From: Gloeocapsa sp. PCC 7428
Lineage (GTDB): Bacteria; Cyanobacteriota; Cyanobacteriia; Cyanobacteriales; Chroococcidiopsidaceae
Reading direction: 5' to 3'
NCBI RefSeq assembly: GCF_000317555.1
Contig: NC_019745.1
Span: 3,968,001 to 4,032,000, forward strand
Length of the DNA: 64,000 nt
Shown here piece by piece: positions 1 through 8,666 of this stretch. Positions within the stretch are counted from its first letter, which is position 1. The number at the start of each line of letters is the position of its first letter. The position numbers and the translations under genes are program-made. Below the pieces are notes generated by a model that saw nothing but the letters and a program-made list of their open reading frames with translations, searched no databases and was not told the origin of the DNA.

Positions 1-1
1 C

Positions 2-859
2 AAGTTACTTATCGGAATAGAGGCAAATAATGATTTCGGTAAGTTGTACGAAAATTGGGGTCAAGGGTTACTATCAATTCCTCTACCTTTACCTGGGACA
101 AAATTTAGTAAAGCATTACGCTGTCGTAAATTATTACTGGCAAAAATTGAAGCAATCATCTTAGAACGTCAGCAGCAATCTACAACAAAACAAGATGTTT
201 TAGGTTTGCTATTACAAGCACGCGACGAAGAAGGACACGGTTTAAGCTTACAAGAACTCAAAGAACAACTACTAACGTTACTCTTTGCAGGTCATGATAC
301 TTTATCGTCATCGTTAACTGCACTCTGTCTGCTATTAGCTCAATATCCACAAGTGAAAGAGGCTATTTTTGCAGAACAAAAGCAACTAGGGTTAGAGCAA
401 CCATTGACCCTGGATCTTCTCAAACAAATGACGTATCTAGAACAAGCCTTGAAAGAAGTTCTTCGCCTTTATTCTCCAGCAAGTGGACCTCGAAAAGCCA
501 TTGAGTCTTGTGAGTTTAATGGTTACTTGATTCCTGAAGGTTGGCAAGTCTTCTATCACCCCGCTGCGACACATCAAGATAGCAGCATTTTTACACAGCC
601 AGAACGCTTTGATCCAGAAAGATTTGCGCCTCCCAGAGCAGAGGATAAGCAAAAATCAATGAGTTATATTCCTTTTGGCGGTGGAGTGCGAGAATGTATT
701 GGTAGGGAGTTTGCCAAGCTAGAAATGAAGCTATTTGCAGCATTGTTAGTCCGCAATTACAATTGGGAACTTGTGCCAGGACAAAATCTTAATATGGTTA
801 TGCTACCTACGCCGCATCCTCGTGATGGTTTAAAGGTAAAATTTTGGCGTAGAGGTTAA
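2..859 (+). CDS. Cytochrome P450, CYP120-like (5' end outside window)
   Basis: This is the C-terminal part of a heme monooxygenase. The frame is open to the left edge, so the N-terminal third (helices A to about F) lies outside the window; a whole P450 is about 440-460 residues and some 285 are seen here. Visible hallmarks are the I-helix oxygen-activation motif AGHDT, the K-helix ExxR motif (EVLR), a PERF-type segment (QPERFDPERF) and the heme-thiolate loop FGGGVRECIG with its cysteine ligand. The heme loop and the C-terminal tail (LPTPHPRDGLKVKF) resemble cyanobacterial CYP120, whose Synechocystis member hydroxylates retinoic acid. Its own substrate cannot be read from sequence. A TTG codon at position 44 is probably not the start because the frame continues upstream. 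A MITE-like element begins ten bases after the stop. Confidence 0.9.
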   Translation, partial: KLLIGIEANNDFGKLYENWGQGLLSIPLPLPGTKFSKALRCRKLLLAKIEAIILERQQQSTTKQDVLGLLLQARDEEGHGLSLQELKEQLLTLLFAGHDTLSSSLTALCLLLAQYPQVKEAIFAEQKQLGLEQPLTLDLLKQMTYLEQALKEVLRLYSPASGPRKAIESCEFNGYLIPEGWQVFYHPAATHQDSSIFTQPERFDPERFAPPRAEDKQKSMSYIPFGGGVRECIGREFAKLEMKLFAALLVRNYNWELVPGQNLNMVMLPTPHPRDGLKVKFWRRG

Positions 860-868
860 GGTGAATAA

Positions 869-1021
869 TAGACTTCTAGCAGGAATTGCAGGTGCCTTAC
901 GGCTAAAGTCGAGGCTATGCAGACAAAGTGTGCCTGCGCACACTCCTAATTAATAGTTTTAAGGGGGTAAATCATGCCTTACTCGTATGTATTATCTAGT
1001 GGTGAATTCATTAGCTAAGCT
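869..1021 (-). repeat. MITE-like palindromic element, copy B
   Basis: Read on the opposite strand, this spacer aligns with the element at 19146-19331. It has the terminal TAGACTTC sequence, a TGCCTT block, ACAAAGTGT, a small hairpin (GTGTGC/GCACAC), a GGGGTAAATCATGCCTTAC block and a terminal GAATTCATTAGCTAAGC block that is also seen at 28.06 kb. It is diverged, and its right border (about 1021) is approximate. It fills the whole gap between the P450 gene and the next small gene. Confidence 0.6.
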
Positions 1022-1339
1022 ATGCGAAAAGCTTTTTTGCTAACTAGAAATAGCCTAGTTTTTGTGCTGCTATTACTACTTACTTTATTGTTAATGTCTG
1101 CATCCTGGGCATCTATGTGTCGTAGTTACGGCGGTCATCAAATTTGTATTATTAGTATTGAGCGCAGTGCAAAGAATTATTGGGAATACAAGGCGGCAAT
1201 GAGTGTGGATGGTGTAAAGCAACCGATAGCAATATATAATTGTCGCGATCGCCTCAAATTACAAGATAAAAAATCTGTACAATTTAGTGATAATGACCCT
1301 GGTTATTTGATATGTAGTTTTTTCAAAAACCATCAGTGA
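1022..1339 (+). CDS. Small secreted cysteine-containing protein, conserved cyanobacterial hypothetical
   Basis: A 105-residue protein with a clear export signal: basic MRKAF, then a leucine-rich hydrophobic stretch to about residue 28 and an ASWAS-type cleavage region. The mature part is about 75 residues and has four cysteines (CRSYGG, QICII, YNCRD, ICSFF), which could form two disulfides in the periplasm. It resembles, from memory, a small conserved cyanobacterial family (GGHQICI...NYWEY...YNCRDR) with no known function. The ATG has no obvious Shine-Dalgarno sequence, and the DNA just upstream belongs to a repeat element, so promoter and leader may be repeat-derived. No partner gene is evident. 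Confidence 0.7.
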   Translation: MRKAFLLTRNSLVFVLLLLLTLLLMSASWASMCRSYGGHQICIISIERSAKNYWEYKAAMSVDGVKQPIAIYNCRDRLKLQDKKSVQFSDNDPGYLICSFFKNHQ

Positions 1340-1488
1340 TATTCAAGTAAACAAAGCTGTTAAGAATATCTATTTCTTTGGTGTGGCAAATACGCGCCAC
1401 ATAACAAAAACTGTAAAACCTATATAAAATAGTACAGTTAACCAATCTTGCCAACTACTATAATTAGTCATTTTTCTACAAAAAAATT

Positions 1489-1515
1489 AAGTGTAAGTTA
1501 TTAAAACTTACACTT
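1489..1515 (-). terminator. Intrinsic terminator, probably bidirectional
   Basis: A perfect 11-bp stem (AAGTGTAAGTT / AACTTACACTT) closes a 5-base loop. On the minus strand the stem is followed by a T-rich run (TTAATTTTTTT), which suits the cysteine-rich gene ending at 1528. On the plus strand five T residues span the end of the stem, so it could also stop the small secreted-protein gene. Confidence 0.75.
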
Positions 1516-1527
1516 TTTACGTTCACA

Positions 1528-1863
1528 TTATGCTGCCATTTCGTGACAAAGTTGAGCGCAGCAACGACAAGATTCAGCACAACGTTGACAGTGATCGTCA
1601 TCATGCTTTTCACATTCGCTAGCACAGCGATCGCACGCTTGGGCACAAACATCACACATTTGCTTGTGAAGTTCCGAACGACGCGACATCAAGCGGGCGC
1701 AAAGGGCGCAAGTATCAGCGCAATCGCGACATCGCTTAATACATTCAGCCATCATCTGCACCATGTCTTCACTCAAGCAAGCATCAGCGCAGTATTCACA
1801 ATCGCGCAGACAATCGAGACATGCTTGAATACACGCGTCAAGTTGAGATTGCGCAGTCGTCAT
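1528..1863 (-). CDS. Cysteine-rich four-helix-bundle copper-binding protein (DUF326, Csp-like)
   Basis: A 111-residue protein with 22 cysteines, mostly in CxxC and CxxxC spacings on amphipathic helices (for example CIQACLDCLRDCEYC and CRDCADTCALC). A His/Asp-rich loop (KHDDDHC) follows the third helix. This pattern matches the DUF326/Csp family, in which thiolates line the core of a four-helix bundle and hold many Cu(I) ions. There is no signal peptide, so it resembles the cytosolic Csp3 type and would store or buffer copper in the cytoplasm. No copper regulator or pump lies nearby. The antisense open frame over the same bases is a shadow created by the repetitive Cys codons. The family call is strong; metal identity is inferred. 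Confidence 0.88.
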   Translation of the reverse strand: MTTAQSQLDACIQACLDCLRDCEYCADACLSEDMVQMMAECIKRCRDCADTCALCARLMSRRSELHKQMCDVCAQACDRCASECEKHDDDHCQRCAESCRCCAQLCHEMAA

Positions 1864-1927
1864 ATTTAACCTCCGATTTTACAGCGTTCTTCTTACTTCA
1901 ACGTGACACACGCGCATGAAATCAGGA

Positions 1928-1970
1928 GGACACTGCGTTGCGGGGGTTCCCCCCGTTATAGCAAGTGTCC
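1928..1970. other. Strong imperfect hairpin between icd and the DUF326 gene
   Basis: The outer stem GGACACT/AGTGTCC encloses an inner CGGGGG/CCCCCG stem with a short TTC loop and internal bulges. It lies downstream of icd and upstream of the DUF326 start, both on the minus strand. It has no T tract, so it could be an mRNA-stabilising or processing structure, or a small repeat. Confidence 0.4.
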
Positions 1971-2024
1971 GGTGATGAAATTACCTAGTTGAATTCACCC
2001 TGAAAAACGACACGAATCAATACG

Positions 2025-3446
2025 TTACTGAAAATGTTTGATAATCGCTTCAGCAAACTCGGAACACTTGAGTGGTTCGACGGGTGGTTCCATTAACCGC
2101 GCTAAATCGTAAGTGACTTGACGGTTAGCGATCGCATCGCTAATTCCTTGTTTGATCAAATCTGCGGCTTCTTGCCAACCCATATACTCTAACATCATCA
2201 CCCCCGAAAGAATAACCGAACCAGGGTTAATTCGGTCTAATCCGGCGTGTTTTGGCGCAGTACCATGCGTAGCTTCAAATATCGCACATTCATCGCCAAT
2301 ATTAGCTCCTGGTGCCATACCAAGCCCGCCAACGACAGCTGCTGCTGCATCCGAAACGTAGTCACCGTTAAGATTCATCGTTGCTAATACTGAGTATTCA
2401 TCAGGGCGTGTCTGGAGTTGTTGGAAAACGCTGTCCGCAATGCGATCATTTACCATTACCTTATCTTTCCATTGCCCGTTACCGTGCGTAGACCAAATCG
2501 CATTAAGAACATTTTCAATTTCTTGACAAATTACTGCTTGCTTTTCTGCTGTAAGCGCATGATATCCTGGTTCAATTAGCTGAGCATTTTCTGCAATCGA
2601 AATATCAGGGTTGGCTTCTTTATTACTCAAAATCCAAGATTCGCGTTCGGTAACGCACTCACTACGAAACTCGGTTGTTGCTAACTCGTAGCCCCAATCG
2701 CGGAAGGCACCTTCGGTATATTTCATAATATTGCCCTTATGCACCAAAGTTACCGTTTGCTTATTTTTCGGCAAGCGGAGGGCGTGTCGAATTGCCCGAC
2801 GAATCAAGCGCTGGGAACCTGTTTTACTAATTGGTTTAATTCCAATTCCCGAATCAAGACGAATCTGTTTTTTACCATGTTCAGGGCTTGCAGGAATCAA
2901 CTCATTATTGAGTAAATTGATAATTCGCTCTGCCATTTCCGTACCCTGACGCCACTCGATTCCGAGATAAATATCCTCGGTATTTTCACGATAGATGATG
3001 ACATCAAGCTTTTCAGGATATTTGTGCGGTGAAGGTGTGCCTTCGTAATAGCGACAAGGACGTACACACGCGTACAAATCGTTAATTTGTCGCAGCGCGA
3101 CGTTGAGTGAACGAATTCCGCCGCCTACAGGTGTTGTTAAAGGTCCTTTAATTGCGACACCGTATTCTTTAATTGCTTGCAACGTGTCTTCAGGAAGATA
3201 CTGATACGTTCCATAAACGTCACACGCTTCATCACCAGCGTAGACTTTAAACCAGCTAATTTGTCGCTTTCCTTGATAGGCAGTTTGCACAGCCGCGTCA
3301 ATTACCTTTTGACTCGCAGGCCAAATATCAACACCTGTACCATCACCACGAATAAAAGGAATAATGGGATTATCGGGTACTATAGGTTCACCATTCTCAA
3401 ACGTAATGCGCGAACCTGTATCGGGTGGGGTAATCTTCTCGTACAT
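2025..3446 (-). CDS. icd: Isocitrate dehydrogenase (NADP+)
   Basis: A 473-residue enzyme that oxidatively decarboxylates isocitrate to 2-oxoglutarate, the carbon skeleton for ammonium assimilation. Family landmarks are FIRGDGTG near the N-terminus, the substrate loop [13 protein letters not shown] whose serine corresponds to the phosphorylated serine of the E. coli enzyme, [16 protein letters not shown], and the cofactor region [11 protein letters not shown]. Length is as expected for cyanobacterial Icd. The start fits the family N-terminus, and AGGAG lies nine bases upstream. In cyanobacteria icd is commonly NtcA-controlled, but no clean GTA-N8-TAC box was found. The leader contains inverted repeats described separately. 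Confidence 0.95.
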   Translation of the reverse strand: MYEKITPPDTGSRITFENGEPIVPDNPIIPFIRGDGTGVDIWPASQKVIDAAVQTAYQGKRQISWFKVYAGDEACDVYGTYQYLPEDTLQAIKEYGVAIKGPLTTPVGGGIRSLNVALRQINDLYACVRPCRYYEGTPSPHKYPEKLDVIIYRENTEDIYLGIEWRQGTEMAERIINLLNNELIPASPEHGKKQIRLDSGIGIKPISKTGSQRLIRRAIRHALRLPKNKQTVTLVHKGNIMKYTEGAFRDWGYELATTEFRSECVTERESWILSNKEANPDISIAENAQLIEPGYHALTAEKQAVICQEIENVLNAIWSTHGNGQWKDKVMVNDRIADSVFQQLQTRPDEYSVLATMNLNGDYVSDAAAAVVGGLGMAPGANIGDECAIFEATHGTAPKHAGLDRINPGSVILSGVMMLEYMGWQEAADLIKQGISDAIANRQVTYDLARLMEPPVEPLKCSEFAEAIIKHFQ

Positions 3447-3470
3447 AATCTCAAACTCCTAGAGGGTGGC

Positions 3471-3556
3471 TGCTGTTACAGATGCTGGGTGATGAACACC
3501 GCTACAAAAAATCCTTCTTTGGAAGGCTACCAGATTTCATGTTTGATGTAACAGCA
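3471..3556 (-). promoter_or_regulatory. Structured icd leader with terminator-like hairpin
   Basis: On the minus strand, 24-110 bases before icd, a 10-bp inverted repeat (TGCTGTTACA / TGTAACAGCA) encloses a CCTTC-CAAA-GAAGG hairpin followed by ATTTTTT. This could be an attenuator or a small repeat inserted in the leader. The remaining spacer to 3797 holds the divergent gun4 upstream region, with a short TGACCTC-type repeat near 3730 and nothing else recognised. Confidence 0.35.
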
Positions 3557-3797
3557 TTTTTCACCAAGTTCTGACAAGCTTGCGCAATTTTGACTTTGAG
3601 AATGAACAACGTTAGCAGGTGTGAGGTTAATGTCAGATCGCCTATAGCTATTGTTGATTCTCCTAAAGCCCACGCCAGTTGATACAGGACGTGGTAGCCT
3701 TTGCAACGCTGCGCTAAAAGCCCGAACCTCTGACCTCTATCATGTTATTGTCAGGTTACATTAATGATCGAGCCGTAACCGCGATCCTTATAAGGGC

Positions 3798-4514
3798 ATG
3801 ACTGATCCAACTACCGCTTTCGACACAAATTTCGACGTTTCTGCTTTAGCTTTGCAGTTAACCACAGGGTCGGAAAAAGTACAAGCGCAGACCATTGAGA
3901 AACTGGCTACGCTTGGTACTGCGGGTGAAGAACTGCTAATGAAATTTTTACTGCAACGCCAATCTCACCCACCTACCTGGATTGATGGTAAAGCTTACCA
4001 GGTTCTCTACAGCGCTGAATCTCCAGAAGCAAAACACTTTCTCCAAACAAATTTCCCGACTGGGATTGTACAACTCAATTCAGAGCAAGGTATTGACTAC
4101 ACTTTGTTGCAAAAACTATTAGCAGACCAAGATTTTCAGGCTGCCGATCGTCTTACGTTACAAAAGCTTTGCGAATTAGCAGGACCTGCTGCGGTTCAAA
4201 GAAAATGGTTATATTTTACCGAGGTAGAAAATTTTACCACTACTGACCTCCAAACCGTCAACAAGTTGTGGCTGATTCACTCTGAGGGCAAATTTGGTTT
4301 TTCAGTCCAACGCGAAATTTGGCTTGGTGTCGGCAAAAACTGGGAAAAGCTGTGGCCTAAAATCGGTTGGAAATCAGGCAATAACTGGACGCGCTATCCT
4401 AACGAGTTTACTTGGAATCTGAGCGCTCCTAGAGGTCATTTACCTTTATCCAATCAATTACGCGGCGTGCGGGCTATGGCATCGTTGCTAGCGCATCCAG
4501 CGTGGGAGCGTTGA
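3798..4514 (+). CDS. gun4: GUN4-domain protein, tetrapyrrole binding
   Basis: A 238-residue protein. Residues 1-90 form the helical N-terminal domain of cyanobacterial GUN4. Residues about 100-235 form the GUN4 core, recognisable from GIDYTLLQKLLADQDFQAAD, the LWLIHSEGKFGFSVQ segment, then WEKLWPKIGWK and the tail NLSAPRGHLPL. GUN4 binds protoporphyrin IX and Mg-protoporphyrin IX and stimulates magnesium chelatase (ChlH) at the branch to chlorophyll. Length and domain order match Synechocystis GUN4. It is divergent from icd. The gene downstream, with overlapping or closely following reading frame, encodes a degenerate GAF/kinase protein, so the two may be cotranscribed. Confidence 0.93.
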   Translation: MTDPTTAFDTNFDVSALALQLTTGSEKVQAQTIEKLATLGTAGEELLMKFLLQRQSHPPTWIDGKAYQVLYSAESPEAKHFLQTNFPTGIVQLNSEQGIDYTLLQKLLADQDFQAADRLTLQKLCELAGPAAVQRKWLYFTEVENFTTTDLQTVNKLWLIHSEGKFGFSVQREIWLGVGKNWEKLWPKIGWKSGNNWTRYPNEFTWNLSAPRGHLPLSNQLRGVRAMASLLAHPAWER

Positions 4515-4693
4515 GCATTAAGAAAATAGAATTTCTTCTCAAGTTTCTTTCAGGCTTCTCACCCCAGCGCGATCGTTCTTTCAAAGATTGTTCATCTCTA
4601 CAACGGATTGGGAATCTTAGAGGAAGTAGAAACCCGAATCCCAGGGTTAGATCAAACACATTTACGTTCAATATTGAGCTAGGGGTGGTCACA

Positions 4694-6274
4694 GTGGAGC
4701 CTGAGAGAAAAATAACACAGGAACTAGAACAACATCTAAAAGTATTCTCTGATTTAGGTAGCTTAGAAACTCAAACAATTCCGATTTTTGATGCAGCTAC
4801 TCAAACAGCCGCTGATTTTTTAGAAGTCCCGATTTGCGTTCTAGGATTTTTAAATCAGAGTAGTTTTCAGTTTAGATCAGCGGTCGGTTTGTCGCGACTA
4901 GGATTGAGAAGTAAAATTGCTCAAGAACGTCAACTCTCAAGACAAGAAGCTTTTGTGGCGCACGTGGTAGAAAACCACAAAATTTTGGCAATCGATGACA
5001 CACTCAACTTCGCTCCGGTTTTTGCTAATAGTGTCTTAGTACAGCAATATGGTATCCGTGCCTATTTAGGCGCACCATTAGTGAATTTATCAGGACAATG
5101 CTTGGGTGCGATCGCTGTCATGGATCTCAAACCACGCAATTTTACGTTGCGAGACATGAAGTTTTTAGAACTCATGGCGTGCTGGAGTGTGAGTGAACTT
5201 GAGCGCCACCAATTGCTTAGGGGCATTAATCCTGATAATACTTATCTTGCGGCTCCTGCGGAACAAGTCAACGCTGGCAGCATGGTTCCAACTAACAGTC
5301 ATGTAAATTCTCAGCCTGCTGCGACACTCACTAATACTGATGACCAAATAACGCACACCATACCTACTGAACAAGAAAACAGCGAATATCTTTCGACTAA
5401 CCAAGTCAAACTTGAATTACTTTCACAGCTAACACAAGAATTACGCACACCGTTGACCTCAGTATTAGGAATGGCGAGTGTTGTCAGTCGCGAAATATAT
5501 GGTCCTTTAACAACGAAGCAAAAGGAATACTTAGAAATTATCGAGAATAGCGGACGTCACTTGTTAACTTTAGTCAACGAAATTTCTGAGTTAGGAACGC
5601 TAGACAATAACTTTGCTGCACTGAATCTCACTTCTGTAGAGATAGAAATGTTATGTCAGCAAGTGATCAGCGCCTTATCAGAGACAGCGAGACGGCGCGA
5701 ACAACAAATTGATTTATCTTTAGAACCAGGACGCAGCCGCATCTGGATTTTAGACAAAGACAAGATCAAGCAATTGTTATATCAGCTAGTATTTTATATT
5801 ACTCAAGTTGCTGCGACTGGTAGCATAATTCATATTCATGTTTCACATAAAAGTGACGGATTGCACTTTGCTATCTGGGCGTCTCATCCTTGGCTAGAAC
5901 AAGGTTTAACTCAAGCAGAACCCGCAATTTGTCAGATATTACCTTTTTGTGCTGAGCAAGTTGCCGCAGTTGATAGCATTCAGGTACAGTCATCAAATGG
6001 CGATCGCTTGTCTGTTCTCACCCCTCAAGTGTTAAATGCTGGATGTACCGCTAATTTAACGGAGGCAGAAGCGGCACAATCAAACTCAATTGTGCAAAAG
6101 CACAATCCTCTAGAAGGAATTTACCACTCTAGTAACAGTCTACGTTTGCTCTTAAGTTGCGACTTGGCAAAATTACATGGCGGAAAAATAAATCTTCAAG
6201 GAACGCCGGAATCAGGCTATCGTTATGTAGTTGTTCTACCTGAGCTTACGGCTTCTACAAAAGAAACTATTTAG
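4694..6274 (+). CDS. GAF plus degenerate histidine-kinase protein
   Basis: About 526 residues from the GTG at 4694, which follows AGGGGTGG. The frame stays open back to a GTG at 4502, but that extension overlaps gun4 and looks non-coding. A GAF domain comes first (DAATQTAADFLEVPICVLGF ... YLGAPLVNLSGQCLGAIAVM), then a variable linker, then a HisKA-like helix pair containing LTQELRTPLTSVLGM. In histidine kinases this box reads SHELRTP; here glutamine replaces the phosphorylated histidine. The ATPase part is also eroded: the N-box region (DKIKQLLYQLVFYITQVA) has no asparagine, and no clear DxGxG glycine box was seen. It is therefore probably not an active kinase and may sense through GAF and act as a scaffold. 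The gun4 neighbour hints at tetrapyrrole or light signalling, which is speculative. Confidence 0.8.
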   Translation: MEPERKITQELEQHLKVFSDLGSLETQTIPIFDAATQTAADFLEVPICVLGFLNQSSFQFRSAVGLSRLGLRSKIAQERQLSRQEAFVAHVVENHKILAIDDTLNFAPVFANSVLVQQYGIRAYLGAPLVNLSGQCLGAIAVMDLKPRNFTLRDMKFLELMACWSVSELERHQLLRGINPDNTYLAAPAEQVNAGSMVPTNSHVNSQPAATLTNTDDQITHTIPTEQENSEYLSTNQVKLELLSQLTQELRTPLTSVLGMASVVSREIYGPLTTKQKEYLEIIENSGRHLLTLVNEISELGTLDNNFAALNLTSVEIEMLCQQVISALSETARRREQQIDLSLEPGRSRIWILDKDKIKQLLYQLVFYITQVAATGSIIHIHVSHKSDGLHFAIWASHPWLEQGLTQAEPAICQILPFCAEQVAAVDSIQVQSSNGDRLSVLTPQVLNAGCTANLTEAEAAQSNSIVQKHNPLEGIYHSSNSLRLLLSCDLAKLHGGKINLQGTPESGYRYVVVLPELTASTKETI

Positions 6275-6289
6275 CATTCGGCGGGGGTG

Positions 6290-6318
6290 TTGTGTATAAA
6301 GAATTAATTCGCTATAAT
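6290..6318 (+). promoter_or_regulatory. Predicted sigma-70-type promoter upstream of ictB
   Basis: TTGTGT and a perfect TATAAT are separated by 17 bases, about 290 bases before ictB. The rest of the 6275-6608 spacer holds the heptamer repeat at 6421 and no gene. Confidence 0.4.
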
Positions 6319-6420
6319 CGCAAGCTTATATTTTTAGGCAAGTTTTTAACGAATATGTCGTTACTAGGCGGTTGCTTTATAAAACATTCTTATATCATTC
6401 CGGCTAAATAACCAGAATAA

Positions 6421-6444
6421 CAGTTGACAGTTGACAGTTGACAG
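6421..6444. repeat. Short tandem heptamer repeat (CAGTTGA)
   Basis: Three full CAGTTGA units and a partial fourth. Such heptamer tandem repeats are common in cyanobacterial spacers and vary in copy number among strains. Confidence 0.8.
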
Positions 6445-6608
6445 TGAAGAGAGTGTGGGAAGATTTTGTCAACTCTCAACTCACCCTTCATCTTTACTGA
6501 CCATTTTGTTAACACTACTCAACCGGATTTGATATTAGCAAGCAACATTATGCAAAGCTTGCAAGACTTAAGCATATAAGAACCTTAACACCCCTTCAGA
6601 ATTTCATC

Positions 6609-8021
6609 ATGAATGCATTTTGGCAACAATTTACCTTAACTCATGTACCGCTGCAAGATTGGCGTAGCGGAAGTTACTTACACCGATCAGTAGTTGGGAT
6701 ATTACGTTCGTGGCGACAAAGTAGCTTGCTGATGCAGTGGGCGGATGAAATTGCAGCAGTACTTTTGAGCTTAGTATTTGTCTTAGCACCTTTTGTATCG
6801 AGTACGCTTGTCGGCTTACTTTTAGCTGCTTGTGGCGGTTTTTGGTTATTGATTACGCTTACCGATCTCCGCGATCAGGCTAAGTTAACTCCTGTCCACC
6901 TCATCGTTTTACTTTACTGGGGAATTGCAACTGTCGCGACTGCGTTATCACCAGTAAAAACCGCAGCTTTTGTTGGATGGACAAAGCTAACGCTGTATCT
7001 CTTAATGTTTGCTTTAGCTGCGAGAGTTCTGCGATCGCCGCGAATTCGGAGTTGGATGATTGCAATCTACTTACATGTAGCGCTCATCGTCAGCGTCTAT
7101 GGGCTACGACAATGGTTTTTTGGCGCAACTGCACTCGCAACTTGGGTAGATCCTGAGTCACCTTTATCGAAAACAACTCGCGTTTACAGTTATCTAGGTA
7201 ATCCTAATTTACTTGCAGCATATCTTTTACCCGCGATCGCCTTGAGTGCAATGGCAATTTTTGCTTGGCGCGGCTGGATTCCTAAAGCCCTAGCACTCAC
7301 AATGTTTTTAGTCAATAGTATTTGTTTAGTCTTAACGTTTAGTCGCGGTGGCTGGATTGGTTTACTCGCGTTAGCTGTCACTTTATTAGTGTTGCTGGTG
7401 TATTGGTTGAGTATTCAACTACCACCCTTTTGGCGCAAGTGGTCATTGCCTATTTTATTGGCAGGGATGCTGAGTGTTTTAATACTAGCGATATTGTTTG
7501 TAGAGCCTGTACGCGATCGCGTCTTGAGTATTTTTGCAGGACGCGGCGACAGCAGCAACAACTTCCGCATCAACGTTTGGCTAGCTGTCATTGAGATGAT
7601 TCGCGATCGCCCAATTTTAGGCATTGGTCCTGGCAATAATGCCTTTAACTTGGTTTATCCACTCTACCAGCAGCCTAAATATACTGCATTGAGTGCCTAC
7701 TCTGTTCCTCTAGAAATTGCGGTAGAAACTGGTTTAATTGGTTTATTCTGTTTCTTGTGGTTAATTGTTGTCCTCTTTAGTCAAGGATTAACGCAGTTGC
7801 AGCGCTTACGTCAACAAAATACGCGAGAAGGATTTTGGTTAATAGCGGCGATCGCAATTATGGTAGGTATGCTAGCCCACGGAACTGTAGATACCGTTTG
7901 GTACCGACCCGAAGTGAGTACGTTATGGTGGTTGATCGTTGCTTTAATTGCGAGTTATCTTCATGCTCCCGCATCACAACCAACACAAATTAACCCTGCA
8001 ACAGTTACACAACAAACCTAA
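6609..8021 (+). CDS. ictB: IctB family membrane protein, putative bicarbonate transporter (O-antigen-ligase-like)
   Basis: A 470-residue polytopic membrane protein with about ten to twelve hydrophobic helices starting near residue 47. The N-terminus (WRSGSYLHRSVVGILRSWR) and the late Wzy-like loop (RDRPILGIGPGNNAFNLVYP) match cyanobacterial IctB. IctB was named for a high-CO2-requiring Synechococcus mutant and proposed to affect inorganic-carbon accumulation, but direct bicarbonate transport is disputed. Its Wzy_C-like loop also relates it to O-antigen ligases. The gene stands alone, with a predicted promoter far upstream and a strong terminator 33 bases after its stop. Identity as an IctB-family member is firm; the biochemical role is not. 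Confidence 0.9.
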   Translation: MNAFWQQFTLTHVPLQDWRSGSYLHRSVVGILRSWRQSSLLMQWADEIAAVLLSLVFVLAPFVSSTLVGLLLAACGGFWLLITLTDLRDQAKLTPVHLIVLLYWGIATVATALSPVKTAAFVGWTKLTLYLLMFALAARVLRSPRIRSWMIAIYLHVALIVSVYGLRQWFFGATALATWVDPESPLSKTTRVYSYLGNPNLLAAYLLPAIALSAMAIFAWRGWIPKALALTMFLVNSICLVLTFSRGGWIGLLALAVTLLVLLVYWLSIQLPPFWRKWSLPILLAGMLSVLILAILFVEPVRDRVLSIFAGRGDSSNNFRINVWLAVIEMIRDRPILGIGPGNNAFNLVYPLYQQPKYTALSAYSVPLEIAVETGLIGLFCFLWLIVVLFSQGLTQLQRLRQQNTREGFWLIAAIAIMVGMLAHGTVDTVWYRPEVSTLWWLIVALIASYLHAPASQPTQINPATVTQQT

Positions 8022-8053
8022 TACATATCTATCAATTTATTCAATAACAAAAC

Positions 8054-8086
8054 AAAGCCTTGGCTATATGAATTCCAAGGCTTTTT
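8054..8086 (+). terminator. Intrinsic terminator of ictB
   Basis: A perfect 10-bp stem AAAGCCTTGG / CCAAGGCTTT with an 11-base loop ends in a run of five T residues, 33 bases after the ictB stop. Confidence 0.9.
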
Positions 8087-8193
8087 CATATTCAACGTAT
8101 CTTATCTACTTCCCTATCAGTTTTTATCGCGCTCTTATATACGCAGAACTGTTTTAATGCACCCTAAAGATCGGAGAGTAGAAGCAAAATACC

Positions 8194-8505
8194 TTACGGT
8201 TCGCGGTACGTAGAGGAAGTTGTAGTTCCTACTGTATCAGGTTCGCGATAACGAGTCGGTTCTGATTTACGACCTGCTAAACCTGCTAAACCTGCTAAAC
8301 CAATTAAGCCTAACCAACCCCAATCAAACCCGTCGTTCGTTTCAGTAGTCGTTGTTGTCGTCGGTGCTGTCGTAGTGGTAGTATCTGTCGTTCCTGGGGC
8401 AGTATTTGTTGTTTGTGCCGATACAGGAAGCGTAGAAGGTAGAACTGCTAAGCTTAGACCTAGTACACTAGCACCGAATATTTTAGATAACTGAGAACGT
8501 TTCAT
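8194..8505 (-). CDS. WGxxGxxG-family exported small protein
   Basis: A 103-residue protein. Residues 1-30 form a signal peptide (KRSQLSKIFGASVLGLSLAV, with VSAQT near the cleavage site). A Thr-rich low-complexity linker follows, then the hallmark DWGWLGLIGLAGLAGLAGRK, a short glycine-periodic hydrophobic helix, and a basic tail ending TYREP. This architecture is widespread in cyanobacteria as the WGxxGxxG family, probably anchored in an envelope membrane; the function is unknown. The LAGLAGLAG stretch is encoded by a 9-base tandem repeat near 8275-8300, so its length may vary by slippage. It is a single gene with no obvious operon partner. Confidence 0.85.
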   Translation of the reverse strand: MKRSQLSKIFGASVLGLSLAVLPSTLPVSAQTTNTAPGTTDTTTTTAPTTTTTTETNDGFDWGWLGLIGLAGLAGLAGRKSEPTRYREPDTVGTTTSSTYREP

Positions 8506-8666
8506 AGCTACAAACTCCTTGTCTCATCTCTCAATCCCTACCTTAACGATTGAGTACTTGAGTAAAATCACCCTTGAGCTATAAACCTTAGTTTTCCTGA
8601 TGTACTACTCAAGAAATACGTGTCCAAATACAGGTCAGTTTACTTCTATCCTAAGGTGAAATGTAC

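Noticed and set aside
1543-1869. Antisense frame over the cysteine-rich gene
   Set aside because: Mirror of Cys/Ala codon periodicity; the minus-strand protein has clear DUF326 features and its own terminator.
7403-7636. Short frames on both strands within ictB
   Set aside because: Shadows of the long, well-matched ictB frame.
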